Assembly: GCF_016758255.1 (NCBI RefSeq)
Contig: NZ_QYAD01000005.1
Span: forward strand, 124,001 to 188,000
Reading direction: 5' to 3'
Origin: Leucobacter chromiireducens subsp. chromiireducens
GTDB lineage: Bacteria; Actinomycetota; Actinomycetes; Actinomycetales; Microbacteriaceae
Length of the DNA: 64,000 nucleotides
The translations under genes and the position numbers were made by a program. Shown here piece by piece: positions 17,173 through 26,343 of this stretch. The notes under the pieces were generated by a model, which saw only the letters and a program-made list of their open reading frames with translations, was not told the DNA's origin and made no database searches. The number at the start of each line of letters is the position of its first letter. Position 1 is the stretch's first letter.

Positions 17173-18269
17173 AGCGCGCTCACCCGCTTCCGGCGAATCA
17201 GTACGATCAGCACGGGTGCGCCGACGAAGGCGGTGACGATGCCGACGGGGATCTCCGCGGGGCGCATGATCAGGCGCCCGGCGATATCGGAGACGAGGAG
17301 CAAGATCGGCGCGAGCACGACGGTGTACGCCATGATCCAGCGCTGGTCTGGTCCGACGATCCAACGTGCGACGTGGGGGATCATCAGCCCGACAAAGCCG
17401 ATGGGGCCCGCGATAGCGGTGGCACCGCCTGCGAGGAGCGTGACCGCGATGACCACGAGCACCCGGGTGCGCAGCACGTTCGCGCCGAGCGCGGCGGCGA
17501 GGTCTTCGCCGAGTGCGATCGCGTTGAGGGGGCGCGCCGCCACGAGGGCGAGCACGAGCCCCACGCCGAGGCAGGGGAGCACGGGCCAGATCTGGGCGAG
17601 TTCACGGCCGACGACGGATCCGGCGCCCCAGTTGCGCATGGCGTCGAAGGCCTGCGGATCGAGGAGCGTCATCGCACTTGTGAGCCCGCTCAACACCGCG
17701 CCAAGCGCAACACCGGCGAGCACAAGCCGGAGCGGATCGGCGCCGCCGCGCCCGGCAGCGCCGATCGCGTACACGCCGATGGTCACGATGAGCGCACCGG
17801 CGAACGCCCACCACATCGTGGCCGAGAGGGAGCGTGCACCGAAGATACCGATTCCCACCGCAACCGCGAATGAGGCGCCCGAGTTCACCCCGAGGATGCC
17901 GGGATCCGCGAGCGGGTTGCGGGTGAGCGCCTGGATGAGGGCACCCGCGATGCCGAGGGCCGCACCCACCACGATCGCGACAACGGTTCGTGGCAGCCGC
18001 AGCTCGCGAATCACGTGGTGCGCCTCGAGGTTTGCGGGGGCGGTGAGCGCCTCCCACACCGTCGCGATGCAGATCCCGCGCGCACCGATGAGGATGCTGA
18101 GCACGGCGACCGCGACGAGCGCCGCGAGTGCGACCGCAAGCCCAGCCGAGCGGCTCAGCGCGCCGCCGGGAAGGCCGCGTCGAGGTCGGGAAGCTGTGGC
18201 GGAGTTCGATGCCCGGGTTCGTGGGGGCGAGGGTGCCGATGGAGCGGCAGAGACAGCTGGAGCAGGCAC
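17169..18269 (-). CDS. Iron-siderophore ABC transporter permease (FecCD family), first subunit
   Basis: A 366-residue FecCD-type permease with the motifs RLPRTVVAIVVGAALGIAG, LTRNPLADPGILGVNSGA and GPIGFVGLMIPHVAR. It has a proline/arginine/serine-rich cytoplasmic N-terminus of about 40 residues before the first helix. The GTG start at 18269 lies 8 bases after a TAGCGT -10 box without a ribosome site, so it may be leaderless. The AraC-type regulator gene lies 69 bases upstream on the same strand. Confidence 0.88.
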   Translation of the reverse strand: MPAPAVSAAPSAPSPPRTRASNSATASRPRRGLPGGALSRSAGLAVALAALVAVAVLSILIGARGICIATVWEALTAPANLEAHHVIRELRLPRTVVAIVVGAALGIAGALIQALTRNPLADPGILGVNSGASFAVAVGIGIFGARSLSATMWWAFAGALIVTIGVYAIGAAGRGGADPLRLVLAGVALGAVLSGLTSAMTLLDPQAFDAMRNWGAGSVVGRELAQIWPVLPCLGVGLVLALVAARPLNAIALGEDLAAALGANVLRTRVLVVIAVTLLAGGATAIAGPIGFVGLMIPHVARWIVGPDQRWIMAYTVVLAPILLLVSDIAGRLIMRPAEIPVGIVTAFVGAPVLIVLIRRKRVSAL

Positions 18270-18276
18270 GAGAACG

Positions 18277-18282
18277 ACGCTA
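18277..18282 (-). promoter_or_regulatory. -10 element of the siderophore permease pair (leaderless)
   Basis: TAGCGT on the minus strand ends 8 bases before the GTG at 18269. It lies between the regulator gene and the permeases, so these can be transcribed independently of the regulator. Confidence 0.5.
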
Positions 18283-18338
18283 CGGGGCGGGGTGTGCGAT
18301 CGGGGGACAGGCCGTGTCGAGATCCGGACAGTGCGGGA

Positions 18339-19145
18339 TCAGAGCCGGCCCGCGTACTCGCCCGGGGTCGCGCCGACCGTCTTTCGAAACGCTGTGACGA
18401 AGGCACTGGGAGTGCTGTAGCCGACCTCCCGCGCGACGACCTTGACGCTCATGCCGTCGGCGAGCAGGCCGAGCGCCGCGCGCATCCGTACCAGGCGTCG
18501 CCACTGCGCAAAGCTCAATGCGATCTCCGCGGAGAACGCGCGCGTCAGCGTACGCGCCGTCATGTTGAGCAGGGACGCCCACTGCTCGAGCGAGCGGTCG
18601 TCGGCGGGATCGTGGAGGATCATCTCGACGAGCATCGCCAGGCGCGGGTCGCTCGGGATGGGCACATCGAGCTCGATCGTCTCGGTCGTCTCGAGCATGT
18701 CGACGCAGACGCGCTGGGCACGCACGCGCTGCTCGACGGTCATCTGTGCGCGCTTCAGGTGAATGAGTAGTTCGCGCACTGCTGGGACAAGGCGTACCGC
18801 GACCGGACGGTGCCAGCTCTCCGCCCACCCCGCCGTTGTGAAATAAGTGGCGCGCACGGCGGTACGGTCCCGGGTCTGGCCCTCGTGTTCCACGCCGGCG
18901 GGGATCCACAGGCCAATGCCCGGGGTGACGGTCCACTGGCGTCCCGCGACGTGCATAGTCGCGACGCCGCGGTCTGTCCACAGCAGTTCGTGCTCGGGGT
19001 GCGTGTGTGGCGTCCAGATCACGGGGTGCTCCGGCTCGTGCACGCTCGTGGTGAGGAGGTAGGGGTGCGCGACGTTGCGCTCAAGACCGGCGGTGAGGTG
19101 GGGGCCGGGCATGGCGAGCGTGGGGCGCGGAGCGAGGGAGAGCAT
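18339..19145 (-). CDS. AraC-family transcriptional regulator of iron uptake (predicted)
   Basis: A 268-residue regulator. The N-terminal half is a cupin-like sensing domain (HTHPEHELLWTDRG near residues 47-60). The C-terminal 100 residues hold two helix-turn-helix units: SLEQWASLLNMTARTLTRAF and the AraC signature ending VAREVGYSTPSAFVTAFRKTVGATPGEY. Its place directly upstream of siderophore permeases suggests it activates them, perhaps with a siderophore as effector. Its own promoter carries an IdeR/DtxR-like box. AAAGG precedes the ATG. Confidence 0.88.
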   Translation of the reverse strand: MLSLAPRPTLAMPGPHLTAGLERNVAHPYLLTTSVHEPEHPVIWTPHTHPEHELLWTDRGVATMHVAGRQWTVTPGIGLWIPAGVEHEGQTRDRTAVRATYFTTAGWAESWHRPVAVRLVPAVRELLIHLKRAQMTVEQRVRAQRVCVDMLETTETIELDVPIPSDPRLAMLVEMILHDPADDRSLEQWASLLNMTARTLTRAFSAEIALSFAQWRRLVRMRAALGLLADGMSVKVVAREVGYSTPSAFVTAFRKTVGATPGEYAGRL

Positions 19146-19167
19146 GGAAACCTTTGTGGAAGCGTTG

Positions 19168-19186
19168 TTAGTGTCACCTAACTTTA
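19168..19186 (-). promoter_or_regulatory. IdeR/DtxR-like iron box at the AraC gene promoter
   Basis: The plus strand reads TTAGTGTCACCTAACTTTA, with arms GTTAG (19167-19171) and CTAAC (19178-19182). By my alignment it matches 13 of 19 positions of the DtxR/IdeR consensus. It overlaps a minus-strand TAAAGT -10 hexamer (19181-19186), where a repressor with bound iron would block transcription. The functional assignment is inferred. Confidence 0.6.
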
Positions 19187-19324
19187 GTCAGATGTTCGCG
19201 ATTCTGCTGGGAGTGCCGGCGCCTCTGGGGAGTTGTCGCCTCGCCCACATCATCCTCTGGTCGACGCTATTCCACAGAAGTAGGCTCCTGGCGAGACGGT
19301 TCCGCTCGCGCGCAGTGACGCGCC

Positions 19325-19330
19325 TAACGT
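19325..19330 (+). promoter_or_regulatory. -10 element of comEA (leaderless)
   Basis: TAACGT ends 7 bases before the A of the ATG at 19337. No ribosome binding site is present. Confidence 0.6.
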
Positions 19331-19336
19331 GGCGGC

Positions 19337-20344
19337 ATGACTCAGCACCCTGCCCCGCTTCAGGCGACGGGACCGCCTCGGCGTGACCGTGTGGCTACGC
19401 GCGCGTGGAGCGCTGAACGGGTGCTTGCGGAACTCAGCGAGCGCGCACCCGAATACGCTCCGGAGGAAGCACCCGTCACGGAAAGGGCACCGGACCCGGC
19501 AGGCCACCGGGGAGCTGAGCGGGCTGCACCGGAGAGCCTGCGCGTCGCCGCGAGCCATGAGGATGCGCGGCCGGCGTTGCGTCGGGATCCGACGCTGCCC
19601 TGGCGCGAGCGCGTGCTCCGCGCGCTGCGGGCTCCTGTCTGGGCAGGGGTCACCGTCTTCGTCATTGTCGTGCTGGTGGCGGTTGGTGTGGCTGCCGTGC
19701 GCAGCGGTGGCGCGGCGAGTCCAGTGAGTCGAGTGAGTCCAGGGGCGCCAGGCAAACAAGTGGCGAACGCGTCGCCCGGCGAGACTTCTGCCGAGGGAGC
19801 ACAACCGCACGCGCTCCCGGCGGCGGGTGACAGCCCACCGAGCGACGCAGCAGGGAGTGGCGCGACGCTGTGGATCCACGTAGTGGGAGAGGTCCGTGAC
19901 CCCGGGCTCGTCGAGCTGGCAGCCGCTGCCCGCGTTGCTGATGCGATTGCTGCCGCCGGTGGGGCGACGGCAGCCGCGGAGCTCGCAGGGGTGAATCTCG
20001 CGCGCACGCTACAAGACGGAGAGCAATTGCGCGTACCGAACGCGCAGGAGGCTGCTGCTGCCGGGCCGCCAGGCGCGGCCGACGGGATTGCGCCCGGAAC
20101 GGATGGGACTGCAAGGGGTGAGCCTGGCGGGGGAGCCGCGCAGCCGACCGCGCAATTCGTGAGCCTGAGCCGCGCGAGCGCCGCGGAGCTGGAAACGCTT
20201 CCGCGCATCGGGCCGGCGCTCGCGGCGAGAATCCTCGAGTGGCGCGAGTCGAATGGCGGCTTCGCGTCCGTCGAGCAGCTCCTTGAGGTCCCGGGGATTG
20301 GCGATAAGACCCTCGACGGGTTGCGAGAGTACGTGGTGCCGTGA
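19337..20344 (+). CDS. comEA: ComEA-type DNA-binding protein
   Basis: A 335-residue membrane-anchored DNA receptor. It has a long charged cytoplasmic N-terminus (about 100 residues), one transmembrane helix (about 102-122, VTVFVIVVLVAVGVAAV), an A/G/S/P-rich linker, an SLBB-type domain (WIHVVGEVRDPGLVEL near 175-235), and a C-terminal helix-hairpin-helix domain with ETLPRIGPALAARILEWR and EVPGIGDKTLDGLREYV. In competent bacteria ComEA binds incoming double-stranded DNA outside the membrane. It overlaps comEC by 4 bases, as is usual. Actinobacteria carry this pair widely, although transformation is rarely shown. Confidence 0.9.
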   Translation: MTQHPAPLQATGPPRRDRVATRAWSAERVLAELSERAPEYAPEEAPVTERAPDPAGHRGAERAAPESLRVAASHEDARPALRRDPTLPWRERVLRALRAPVWAGVTVFVIVVLVAVGVAAVRSGGAASPVSRVSPGAPGKQVANASPGETSAEGAQPHALPAAGDSPPSDAAGSGATLWIHVVGEVRDPGLVELAAAARVADAIAAAGGATAAAELAGVNLARTLQDGEQLRVPNAQEAAAAGPPGAADGIAPGTDGTARGEPGGGAAQPTAQFVSLSRASAAELETLPRIGPALAARILEWRESNGGFASVEQLLEVPGIGDKTLDGLREYVVP

Positions 20345-22755
20345 CGCCGGGCCACTGGCGTGTGCTCGCGCCGGCGCTTGCCGTGTGGCTCGCCACCGCA
20401 ATCGTGCTGCCACTCGGCGGTGGTGCCTGGCTGAGTTGGGTGGGTACGGGGCTCGGCGTGAGCGCCCTCGCGGCCGTGCTGTGGCGCGAGCGTCGACACC
20501 GAGGGGTTCGGCGGGGGAGCGCCCTTGTGTCCGTGCTGATCGCAGCTGCGTGTCTGGTACTGCTCGGCGTCCAGCTCAGCGCCGGCGAGGCGGCGCGGTC
20601 CGAACTTCGCCAGGGCCCAGCCGATGCGGTACGCGAGGTGCGCCTCACGGGCTTTGTCTCCCTCGGATCAACGGGGCTTCCCTGGGCCGCCGGCACCACG
20701 CAGACAACCCGTGGGATCGCGCCGGTGCTCCTCTGGTGCGGCGAGCGCGTCCACGGGTGTGGCACTGCCGAGTGGGCGCCCGGGGCGCAGCTGCGTGTTC
20801 GAGGACGACTCGTGGCCCTTGAGCCCAGCTCGTCCGCCGCTGCGGGCATCCGTGTGCGTGAGGTCGAACTGAGTGAGCCCGCGCCACCAGCGGAGCGAAC
20901 CGCGGCAGCATTGCGCGCTGCACTGAACGTCCGAGCTGACGATTTCCCCGGTGCCGAGCTCGTTCCCGGCCTCGCAGTCGGCGACACCTCCCTCGTGAGC
21001 GAGACGCTCAGCTCGCAGATGCGGGCGAGCGGCCTCACCCACCTCGTGGCGGTGTCCGGTGCAAACTGTGCGCTCGTCACTGGCGGGGTCGGCCAGCTCG
21101 CTGCTTGGCTTCGGCTTGGACGGCGTACGCGGATCACCGTGCAGGCAGGTTCGCTGCTGCTCTTCGTCATCGTCGTGGGCCCGGAGCCCAGCGTGTACCG
21201 CGCGGCAGCCATGGCGACGGTGATACTCCTGTCGCGCTTTGGTGGGCGTCGTGCGATCTCATTGCCCGCGCTCGGCGTCGCCGTTCTCGTGCTGCTCGTC
21301 CGCGACCCGTGGCAGGCGCTCCACCCGGGATTCGTGTTGTCGGTGGTCGCGACCCTTGCGATCTTGCTCGCCGCCACGCCGGTCGCCGGTGTGCTCAGGC
21401 ATCGCGTGCGACTGCCCGGGTGGGTCGCGCTACCGGTGGCGGTCGCGCTCGTCGCGCAGCTTGCCTGCGCGCCGTTCCTCATTCTCCTCCAGCCGGAGAT
21501 CTCGGCCGTCGCCGTGCTCGCGAATGTGCTCGCTGCCCCAGCGGCGCCGGTGGGAACAGGGCTTGGCCTGCTTGCGCTCCTCATGCTTCCGCTCTCAACG
21601 CCGCTCGGGACCCTGCTGCTCAGCCTCGCAACGCTCCCCGCACGATGGGTGATGGGCACTGCGGCGGTGAGCGCGGGGCTCCCGCTCGCGCGTCTCCCGT
21701 GGCCTGCCGGCTGGCCGGGGGCGGTGTTCCTCGCGGCCTCGGAGTCCCTCCTGCTACTCGGGTGTGTGCTGGCGGTTCGGAGTTCTGTTCGCAGGCCGCA
21801 CCGCCGCGCACCCTGGCGCGACCCACCCAAGCCGAGGGCGAGTACGCGCCGAGCGTCGGCGATGCTCGTCGGTGTGGGCATGGGGGCACTTGTCGCCCCG
21901 ACGCTCCTGGTGCCCGCGGTGTGCCGACTCGCGGTGCCTCAGGACTGGAGCGTCGTCGTGTGCGATGTGGGGCAGGGGGATGCGATCCTCATCCGCAATC
22001 CGAGCGCGCCACGCGAGGTCATGCTGGTGGACACCGGGGACGATCCAGCGGCTCTTCGCGCGTGCCTCGATCGCTTTGGGGTGCGCTCACTCGCCTGGCT
22101 GGTCCTCAGCCACGATCACCGCGATCACATCGGCGCACTTCGCGAGGTGCTCGACCGCACGGAACAGGCGTTGATTGCACCACCCAATCAAGAGGACGGC
22201 GAACAGCGGTCGCTCGTTGCCGAGCTTGTGGCAGCGCGAGTGCCACTCACGATGCTCTGGGACGGCGACCTTGGCGGCGATGCAGTGCGTTGGCGTGCCC
22301 TTGGTCCACGTCGCGGGATCACGCCCCCGGATGCGAACGGTGCAAGCGTGGTCTTGCAGGTGTACGCGGGTGAACTCACGGTGCTGCTCACGGGAGATAC
22401 GGGACGCGCCGCACAGCGTGCGCTGCTGACTGGGCATGGAGTACCTGACGCAAAAGCCACCGCATGCGCGGCTTTGGTCGGAGCCGTGCGCGCTGACGTG
22501 CTGAAAGTTGCGCACCACGGCTCGCGTGATCAACACCCGTGCATTGCCGCGGCGGCTAGTGCCGAGCTTGCAGTGATCTCGGTGGGAGCGGGAAATCGGT
22601 ATGGGCACCCGGCGGGAGAAACGCTGCGTCAGCTCGAGAGCGCAGGAACTGCGGTGTGGCGCACCGACACGGCCGGCACGCTCGCGCTCAGTGGTGAGCC
22701 AGGCCGGATCGTGGTGTGGGCCGAGTACCCCGATGGGAAGCCCGAGCAGCCGTGA
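20341..22755 (+). CDS. comEC: ComEC/Rec2-type DNA uptake channel
   Basis: An 804-residue polytopic membrane protein with an N-terminal DUF4131-like region, a central competence domain (VAVSGANCALVTGGV, then several helices), and a C-terminal metallo-beta-lactamase domain. The metal-binding motif HDHRDH is at 591-596, DVGQGDAIL opens the domain and VAHHGSRDQ lies further on, so the nuclease-like site is intact. It is thought to carry single-stranded DNA across the membrane and degrade the other strand. The GTG start overlaps the comEA stop. holA follows after 41 bases from its own promoter. Confidence 0.92.
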   Translation: MTPGHWRVLAPALAVWLATAIVLPLGGGAWLSWVGTGLGVSALAAVLWRERRHRGVRRGSALVSVLIAAACLVLLGVQLSAGEAARSELRQGPADAVREVRLTGFVSLGSTGLPWAAGTTQTTRGIAPVLLWCGERVHGCGTAEWAPGAQLRVRGRLVALEPSSSAAAGIRVREVELSEPAPPAERTAAALRAALNVRADDFPGAELVPGLAVGDTSLVSETLSSQMRASGLTHLVAVSGANCALVTGGVGQLAAWLRLGRRTRITVQAGSLLLFVIVVGPEPSVYRAAAMATVILLSRFGGRRAISLPALGVAVLVLLVRDPWQALHPGFVLSVVATLAILLAATPVAGVLRHRVRLPGWVALPVAVALVAQLACAPFLILLQPEISAVAVLANVLAAPAAPVGTGLGLLALLMLPLSTPLGTLLLSLATLPARWVMGTAAVSAGLPLARLPWPAGWPGAVFLAASESLLLLGCVLAVRSSVRRPHRRAPWRDPPKPRASTRRASAMLVGVGMGALVAPTLLVPAVCRLAVPQDWSVVVCDVGQGDAILIRNPSAPREVMLVDTGDDPAALRACLDRFGVRSLAWLVLSHDHRDHIGALREVLDRTEQALIAPPNQEDGEQRSLVAELVAARVPLTMLWDGDLGGDAVRWRALGPRRGITPPDANGASVVLQVYAGELTVLLTGDTGRAAQRALLTGHGVPDAKATACAALVGAVRADVLKVAHHGSRDQHPCIAAAASAELAVISVGAGNRYGHPAGETLRQLESAGTAVWRTDTAGTLALSGEPGRIVVWAEYPDGKPEQP

Positions 22756-22784
22756 GGCAGCGTCCGAGTGTCACCGGTCCCAGC

Positions 22785-22790
22785 TAGGCT
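22785..22790 (+). promoter_or_regulatory. -10 element of holA (leaderless)
   Basis: TAGGCT ends 7 bases before the G of the GTG at 22797, with no ribosome binding site in between. Confidence 0.6.
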
Positions 22791-22796
22791 GAGTAG

Positions 22797-23810
22797 GTGG
22801 CAGCAGCACGAAGTACCCCAGCGAAGTCCCCGCAGATCGAGTGGTCCGAGGCCCGGCCGGCCCCGGTTGTTCTCGTGAGCGGGCCCGAGGCGTTTCTCGC
22901 GGACCGTGCTGGTCAGTCGATCCGCGCTCAGCTCCTTGAAGCGCACCCCGACCTTGAGGTGCACGACATTGATGCGGCGAGCTACGCCGCGGGCGAGCTG
23001 TTCACGGTAGCGAGCCCCTCGCTGTTCGCGGAGCCGCGTCTCATCCGTGTTGAGGCCGTTGAGAAGTGCTCTGATGCGTTCCTCGAAGACGCGAAGCGCT
23101 ACGTCGCTGAGCCTGCAGAGGACACCGTGCTGGTGCTTCGCCACGCGGGGGGTCAGCGCGGAAAGGCGCTCCTGGACCTCCTCCGCAAGGGCACGGGGGG
23201 TGCCATCGAGATCGCCTGCCCCGAAGTGAAGAAGGACGCAGACCGCCTCGCCTTTGTGCAGGCGGAGTTCCGGCGCCTGGGCGCGCAAGCGACCCCTGGG
23301 GCCTCACGCATGCTCGCGGCAGCGTACTCCGGCGGTATCGGTGAGCTCGCGGGTGCGTGTGCGCAGCTTGTCTCTGATGTCGGCGCGCGCATTGGTGAGG
23401 ATGAGGTGAACCGCGCAACCGAGGGGCGCGTGGAGACGAACGCGTTCCGGGTGGCCGATGCAGCGACGGCGGGTCGTGGCGCAGATGCGCTCGTGCTGCT
23501 GCGCCAGGCGCTCTCCACGGGCACGGACCCGATCCCGCTGCTCGCCGCGCTCAACATGAAGGTGCGAGCGCTCGCTCGTGTCTACGGCGCGAGCGGCAGC
23601 AGCGGTCAGCTCGCGAAGGAGCTCGGCATGGCACCGTGGCAGGTTGAGCGCGCGCAGCGGGAGGTTCGCGGTTGGCGCGAGGGTGACCTTGCCCGCTGTA
23701 TTGACCAGGCTGCCGAAACGGAATGGATGCTCAAGGGCGGCACCCGCGACCCGGAGTACGCGCTCGAGAAGTTCGTGCTGCTCGTTGCGCGGCGCGGCCG
23801 CGCCCGCTAA
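22797..23810 (+). CDS. holA: DNA polymerase III subunit delta
   Basis: A 337-residue delta subunit of the clamp loader, which opens the beta clamp during replication. It matches HolA along its length: VVLVSGPEAFLADRA at the start, DIDAASYAAGELFTVASPSLFAEPRLIRVE in the degenerate AAA+ domain, and the C-terminal collar region with MKVRALARVYGASGSSGQLAKELGM. The gene is placed after comEC, as in many bacteria. The GTG start coincides with the predicted transcription start. A hairpin follows the stop. Confidence 0.92.
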   Translation: MAAARSTPAKSPQIEWSEARPAPVVLVSGPEAFLADRAGQSIRAQLLEAHPDLEVHDIDAASYAAGELFTVASPSLFAEPRLIRVEAVEKCSDAFLEDAKRYVAEPAEDTVLVLRHAGGQRGKALLDLLRKGTGGAIEIACPEVKKDADRLAFVQAEFRRLGAQATPGASRMLAAAYSGGIGELAGACAQLVSDVGARIGEDEVNRATEGRVETNAFRVADAATAGRGADALVLLRQALSTGTDPIPLLAALNMKVRALARVYGASGSSGQLAKELGMAPWQVERAQREVRGWREGDLARCIDQAAETEWMLKGGTRDPEYALEKFVLLVARRGRAR

Positions 23811-23816
23811 CTCACT

Positions 23817-23848
23817 ACCCCGCGCAGGCAACCGGCTCTGCGCGGGGT
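23817..23848 (+). terminator. Terminator of holA
   Basis: A perfect 11-bp stem (23817-23827 with 23838-23848) and a 10-base loop lie just after the holA stop, before the convergent rpsT terminator. Confidence 0.7.
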
Positions 23849-23885
23849 GGACGGGGTGGTACTGAACGAACCCCGGGGCATGCAA

Positions 23886-23913
23886 AAGGGGCCCCGCCGA
23901 AGCGGAGCCCCTT
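23886..23913 (-). terminator. Terminator of rpsT
   Basis: A 12-bp stem with one mismatch (23886-23897 with 23902-23913) on a short loop. In the minus direction it is followed by CCTTTTGC, giving a short T run typical of intrinsic termination. Confidence 0.8.
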
Positions 23914-23944
23914 CGTGACCCGTGTGGGTCAGAAAGCCAGAAGC

Positions 23945-24205
23945 TTAGAGCGCAGCAACCTTCGCAGCGAGAGCCGACTTGCGGTTCGCAGCCTGGTTCT
24001 TGTGGATGACGCCCTTGGAGACAGCCTTGTCGAGCTTGCGGGTGGCAAGCTGCAGCTTCTCCTGCGCAAGCGCCTTGTCGCCAGCGGCGATCGCGGTGCG
24101 GGTAGCGCGCACGGCGGTGCGGAGCTCGCTCTTGTACGCCTTGTTGCGCTCAGTCGCCTTCAGGTTGGTCTTGATGCGCTTGATCTGCGACTTGATGTTT
24201 GCCAC
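23945..24205 (-). CDS. rpsT: 30S ribosomal protein S20
   Basis: An 86-residue S20, a basic helical protein that binds 16S rRNA early in assembly. It begins [31 protein letters not shown] and ends with the conserved [15 protein letters not shown]. The start is a GTG at 24205, which gives the family length and has AAGGA 11 bases upstream. It is transcribed alone, away from lepA, with a leader of about 100 bases that can fold. Confidence 0.97.
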   Translation of the reverse strand: MANIKSQIKRIKTNLKATERNKAYKSELRTAVRATRTAIAAGDKALAQEKLQLATRKLDKAVSKGVIHKNQAANRKSALAAKVAAL

Positions 24206-24317
24206 GTTGTGGTGTGTCCTTATCCGGTACGGGTGAAACAGATGGATCCGCGCGGCGAGAGAGGGCACCTTGCGGGTTGTGTGGTGTGAGCCACACGCAA
24301 GCCAAGAGTCCACTCTA
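24206..24317 (-). promoter_or_regulatory. Promoter and structured leader of rpsT
   Basis: TAGAGT on the minus strand (24312-24317) predicts a start near 24305 and a 100-base leader. The leader contains a 6-bp GTGTGG/CCACAC hairpin extended by a TTGC/GCAA helix after a bulge. S20 represses its own mRNA in E. coli by another route, so autoregulation here is only a possibility. Confidence 0.45.
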
Positions 24318-24450
24318 TCAGACGCCCGGGCCCAGAGAAACGTCTTCTCGGAGGTGTGTTGCGCTCTGCCTCCACGAGTGCGACGCCTCGGGGAGCGCGT
24401 GCCTGGAAGATATGCCCCTGATCACACGCGCCGCGCGCACGCGCGTGAAA

Positions 24451-24481
24451 TGGACACCTCGCACGTGGGCCGTGCGATAAT
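24451..24481 (+). promoter_or_regulatory. Promoter of lepA
   Basis: TGGACA (24451-24456), a 19-base spacer and GATAAT (24476-24481), followed 9 bases later by the lepA ATG. It is one of the few places in the window where both a -35 and a -10 box are visible. Confidence 0.6.
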
Positions 24482-24489
24482 GGCTCACA

Positions 24490-26343
24490 ATGTCTCCACG
24501 CAGCGTCAACCCCCCAGTCCCGGCGTCGACCGACCCCGCGCGCATTCGCAACTTCTGCATCATCGCGCACATCGATCACGGCAAGTCGACGCTTGCCGAC
24601 CGTATGCTGCAGGTCACGGGCACTGTCCCTGACCGCGAGATGCGGGCGCAATACCTCGATCGCATGGATATCGAGCGCGAGCGCGGCATCACGATCAAGT
24701 CGCAGGCAGTGCGCATGCACTGGGATGCCGATGGCAACTCCTACGCCCTCAACATGATCGATACGCCCGGTCACGTCGACTTCAGCTACGAGGTATCTCG
24801 CTCACTCGCCGCGTGCGAGGGTGCGATCCTCCTCGTCGACGCAGCGCAGGGCATCGAGGCTCAGACTCTCGCGAACCTGTACCTCGCGATGGAGAACGAT
24901 CTCGAGATCATTCCCGTGCTGAACAAGATTGATCTTCCCGCCGCCGACCCCGAACGGGTGTCGCGCGAGATCGCCGAACTGATCGGCGGCAACCCCGACG
25001 AGATCCTGAAGGTTTCGGGCAAGACCGGCGCCGGCGTCGAGGAACTGCTCGACCTTGTGGTCGCACGCATCCCGGCTCCCGTCGGTGTCGCTGATGCGCC
25101 GCCGCGCGCGATGATCTTCGACTCCGTGTATGACCCGTACCGCGGCGTTGTGACCTACGTGCGCATGGTCGACGGAAAGCTCAGCCCGCGCGAGAAGATC
25201 CAGATGATGTCGAACGGATCGGATCTTGAGGCGCTCGAGATCGGTGTGTCCTCGCCTGAGCCCACGCCAACCAAGGGCCTTGCCGTTGGCGAGGTCGGCT
25301 ACCTGATCACCGGCGTGAAGGACGTGCGTCAGTCGAAGGTGGGCGACACGGTCACCGCGAAGCGCAACCCTGCAACGGAGGCGTTGCCCGGCTACACCGA
25401 TCCGAAGCCGATGGTGTTCTCGGGGCTGTACCCGCTCGACGGGAGCGACTACCCGATTCTGCGCGAGGCGCTCGACAAGTTGAAGCTTGAGGACGCCGCG
25501 CTGCAGTTCGAACCCGAGACGTCTGTGGCGCTTGGCTTCGGCTTCCGCTGTGGCTTCCTGGGCCTCCTGCACCTTGAGATCATCTCGGAGCGTCTGCGCC
25601 GTGAGTTCGATCTCGACCTGATCGCGACCGCGCCGAGCGTGGTCTACCAGGTGGTCACCGAGGACGGCGGCACCGTCACTGTGACCAACCCGTCCGAGTA
25701 CCCCGATGGCAAGATCTCGAGCGTGCGTGAGCCCGTCGTCAAGACCGCCATCCTCGCGCCGAAGGACTACGTTGGCGCGATCATGGAGCTGTGCCAGAGC
25801 CGTCGCGGCAGCCTGCTGGGCATGGAATACCTGGGCGAGCGCGTCGAGCTGCGCTACAGCATTCCGCTCGGTGAGATCGTGTTCGACTTCTTCGATCACC
25901 TGAAGAGCCGCACGCAGGGCTACGCGAGCCTCGACTACGAGCCCATGGGAGACCAGGAAGCCGACCTCGTGAAGGTTGACATCCTGCTGCAGGGCGACAA
26001 GGTCGACGCATTTAGCGCGATCGTGCACCGCGACAACGCGTACCACTACGGCACGATGATGACGGAGCGCCTGCGGAAGCTGATCCCGCGTCAGCAGTTC
26101 GAGGTCCCGATTCAGGCGGCGATTGGCGCGCGCGTTATTGCTCGAGAGAACATCCGCGCCATCCGCAAGGACGTGCTTGCCAAGTGCTACGGCGGCGACA
26201 TCAGCCGGAAGCGCAAGCTGCTCGAGAAGCAGAAGGAAGGCAAGAAGCGCATGAAGATGGTCGGTCGCGTCGAGGTGCCGCAGGAAGCCTTCATTGCCGC
26301 GCTTTCCGGCGATGTGGAGGGCAAGGAGCAGTCGAAGCGATGA
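24490..26343 (+). CDS. lepA: Elongation factor 4 (LepA), translation GTPase
   Basis: A 617-residue ribosomal GTPase that binds the elongating or assembling ribosome. The G1 motif is AHIDHGKST, followed by [16 protein letters not shown] (G3) and [13 protein letters not shown] (G4). The protein has the LepA-specific C-terminal domain ending in [29 protein letters not shown] (given here in part), with no domain IV of EF-G. The ATG lies 9 bases after GATAAT with no ribosome site, so it may be leaderless. A small gene overlaps its stop by 4 bases. Confidence 0.97.
   Translation: MSPRSVNPPVPASTDPARIRNFCIIAHIDHGKSTLADRMLQVTGTVPDREMRAQYLDRMDIERERGITIKSQAVRMHWDADGNSYALNMIDTPGHVDFSYEVSRSLAACEGAILLVDAAQGIEAQTLANLYLAMENDLEIIPVLNKIDLPAADPERVSREIAELIGGNPDEILKVSGKTGAGVEELLDLVVARIPAPVGVADAPPRAMIFDSVYDPYRGVVTYVRMVDGKLSPREKIQMMSNGSDLEALEIGVSSPEPTPTKGLAVGEVGYLITGVKDVRQSKVGDTVTAKRNPATEALPGYTDPKPMVFSGLYPLDGSDYPILREALDKLKLEDAALQFEPETSVALGFGFRCGFLGLLHLEIISERLRREFDLDLIATAPSVVYQVVTEDGGTVTVTNPSEYPDGKISSVREPVVKTAILAPKDYVGAIMELCQSRRGSLLGMEYLGERVELRYSIPLGEIVFDFFDHLKSRTQGYASLDYEPMGDQEADLVKVDILLQGDKVDAFSAIVHRDNAYHYGTMMTERLRKLIPRQQFEVPIQAAIGARVIARENIRAIRKDVLAKCYGGDISRKRKLLEKQKEGKKRMKMVGRVEVPQEAFIAALSGDVEGKEQSKR

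Noticed and set aside
16333..18420. Long plus-strand frame across the two siderophore permeases.
   Set aside because: It is antisense to two clear FecCD permeases and lacks hydrophobic or catalytic patterns.
14942..19145. A siderophore ATP-binding gene hidden in the iron cluster.
   Set aside because: No Walker A or SGG signature occurs on either strand between leuS and comEA.
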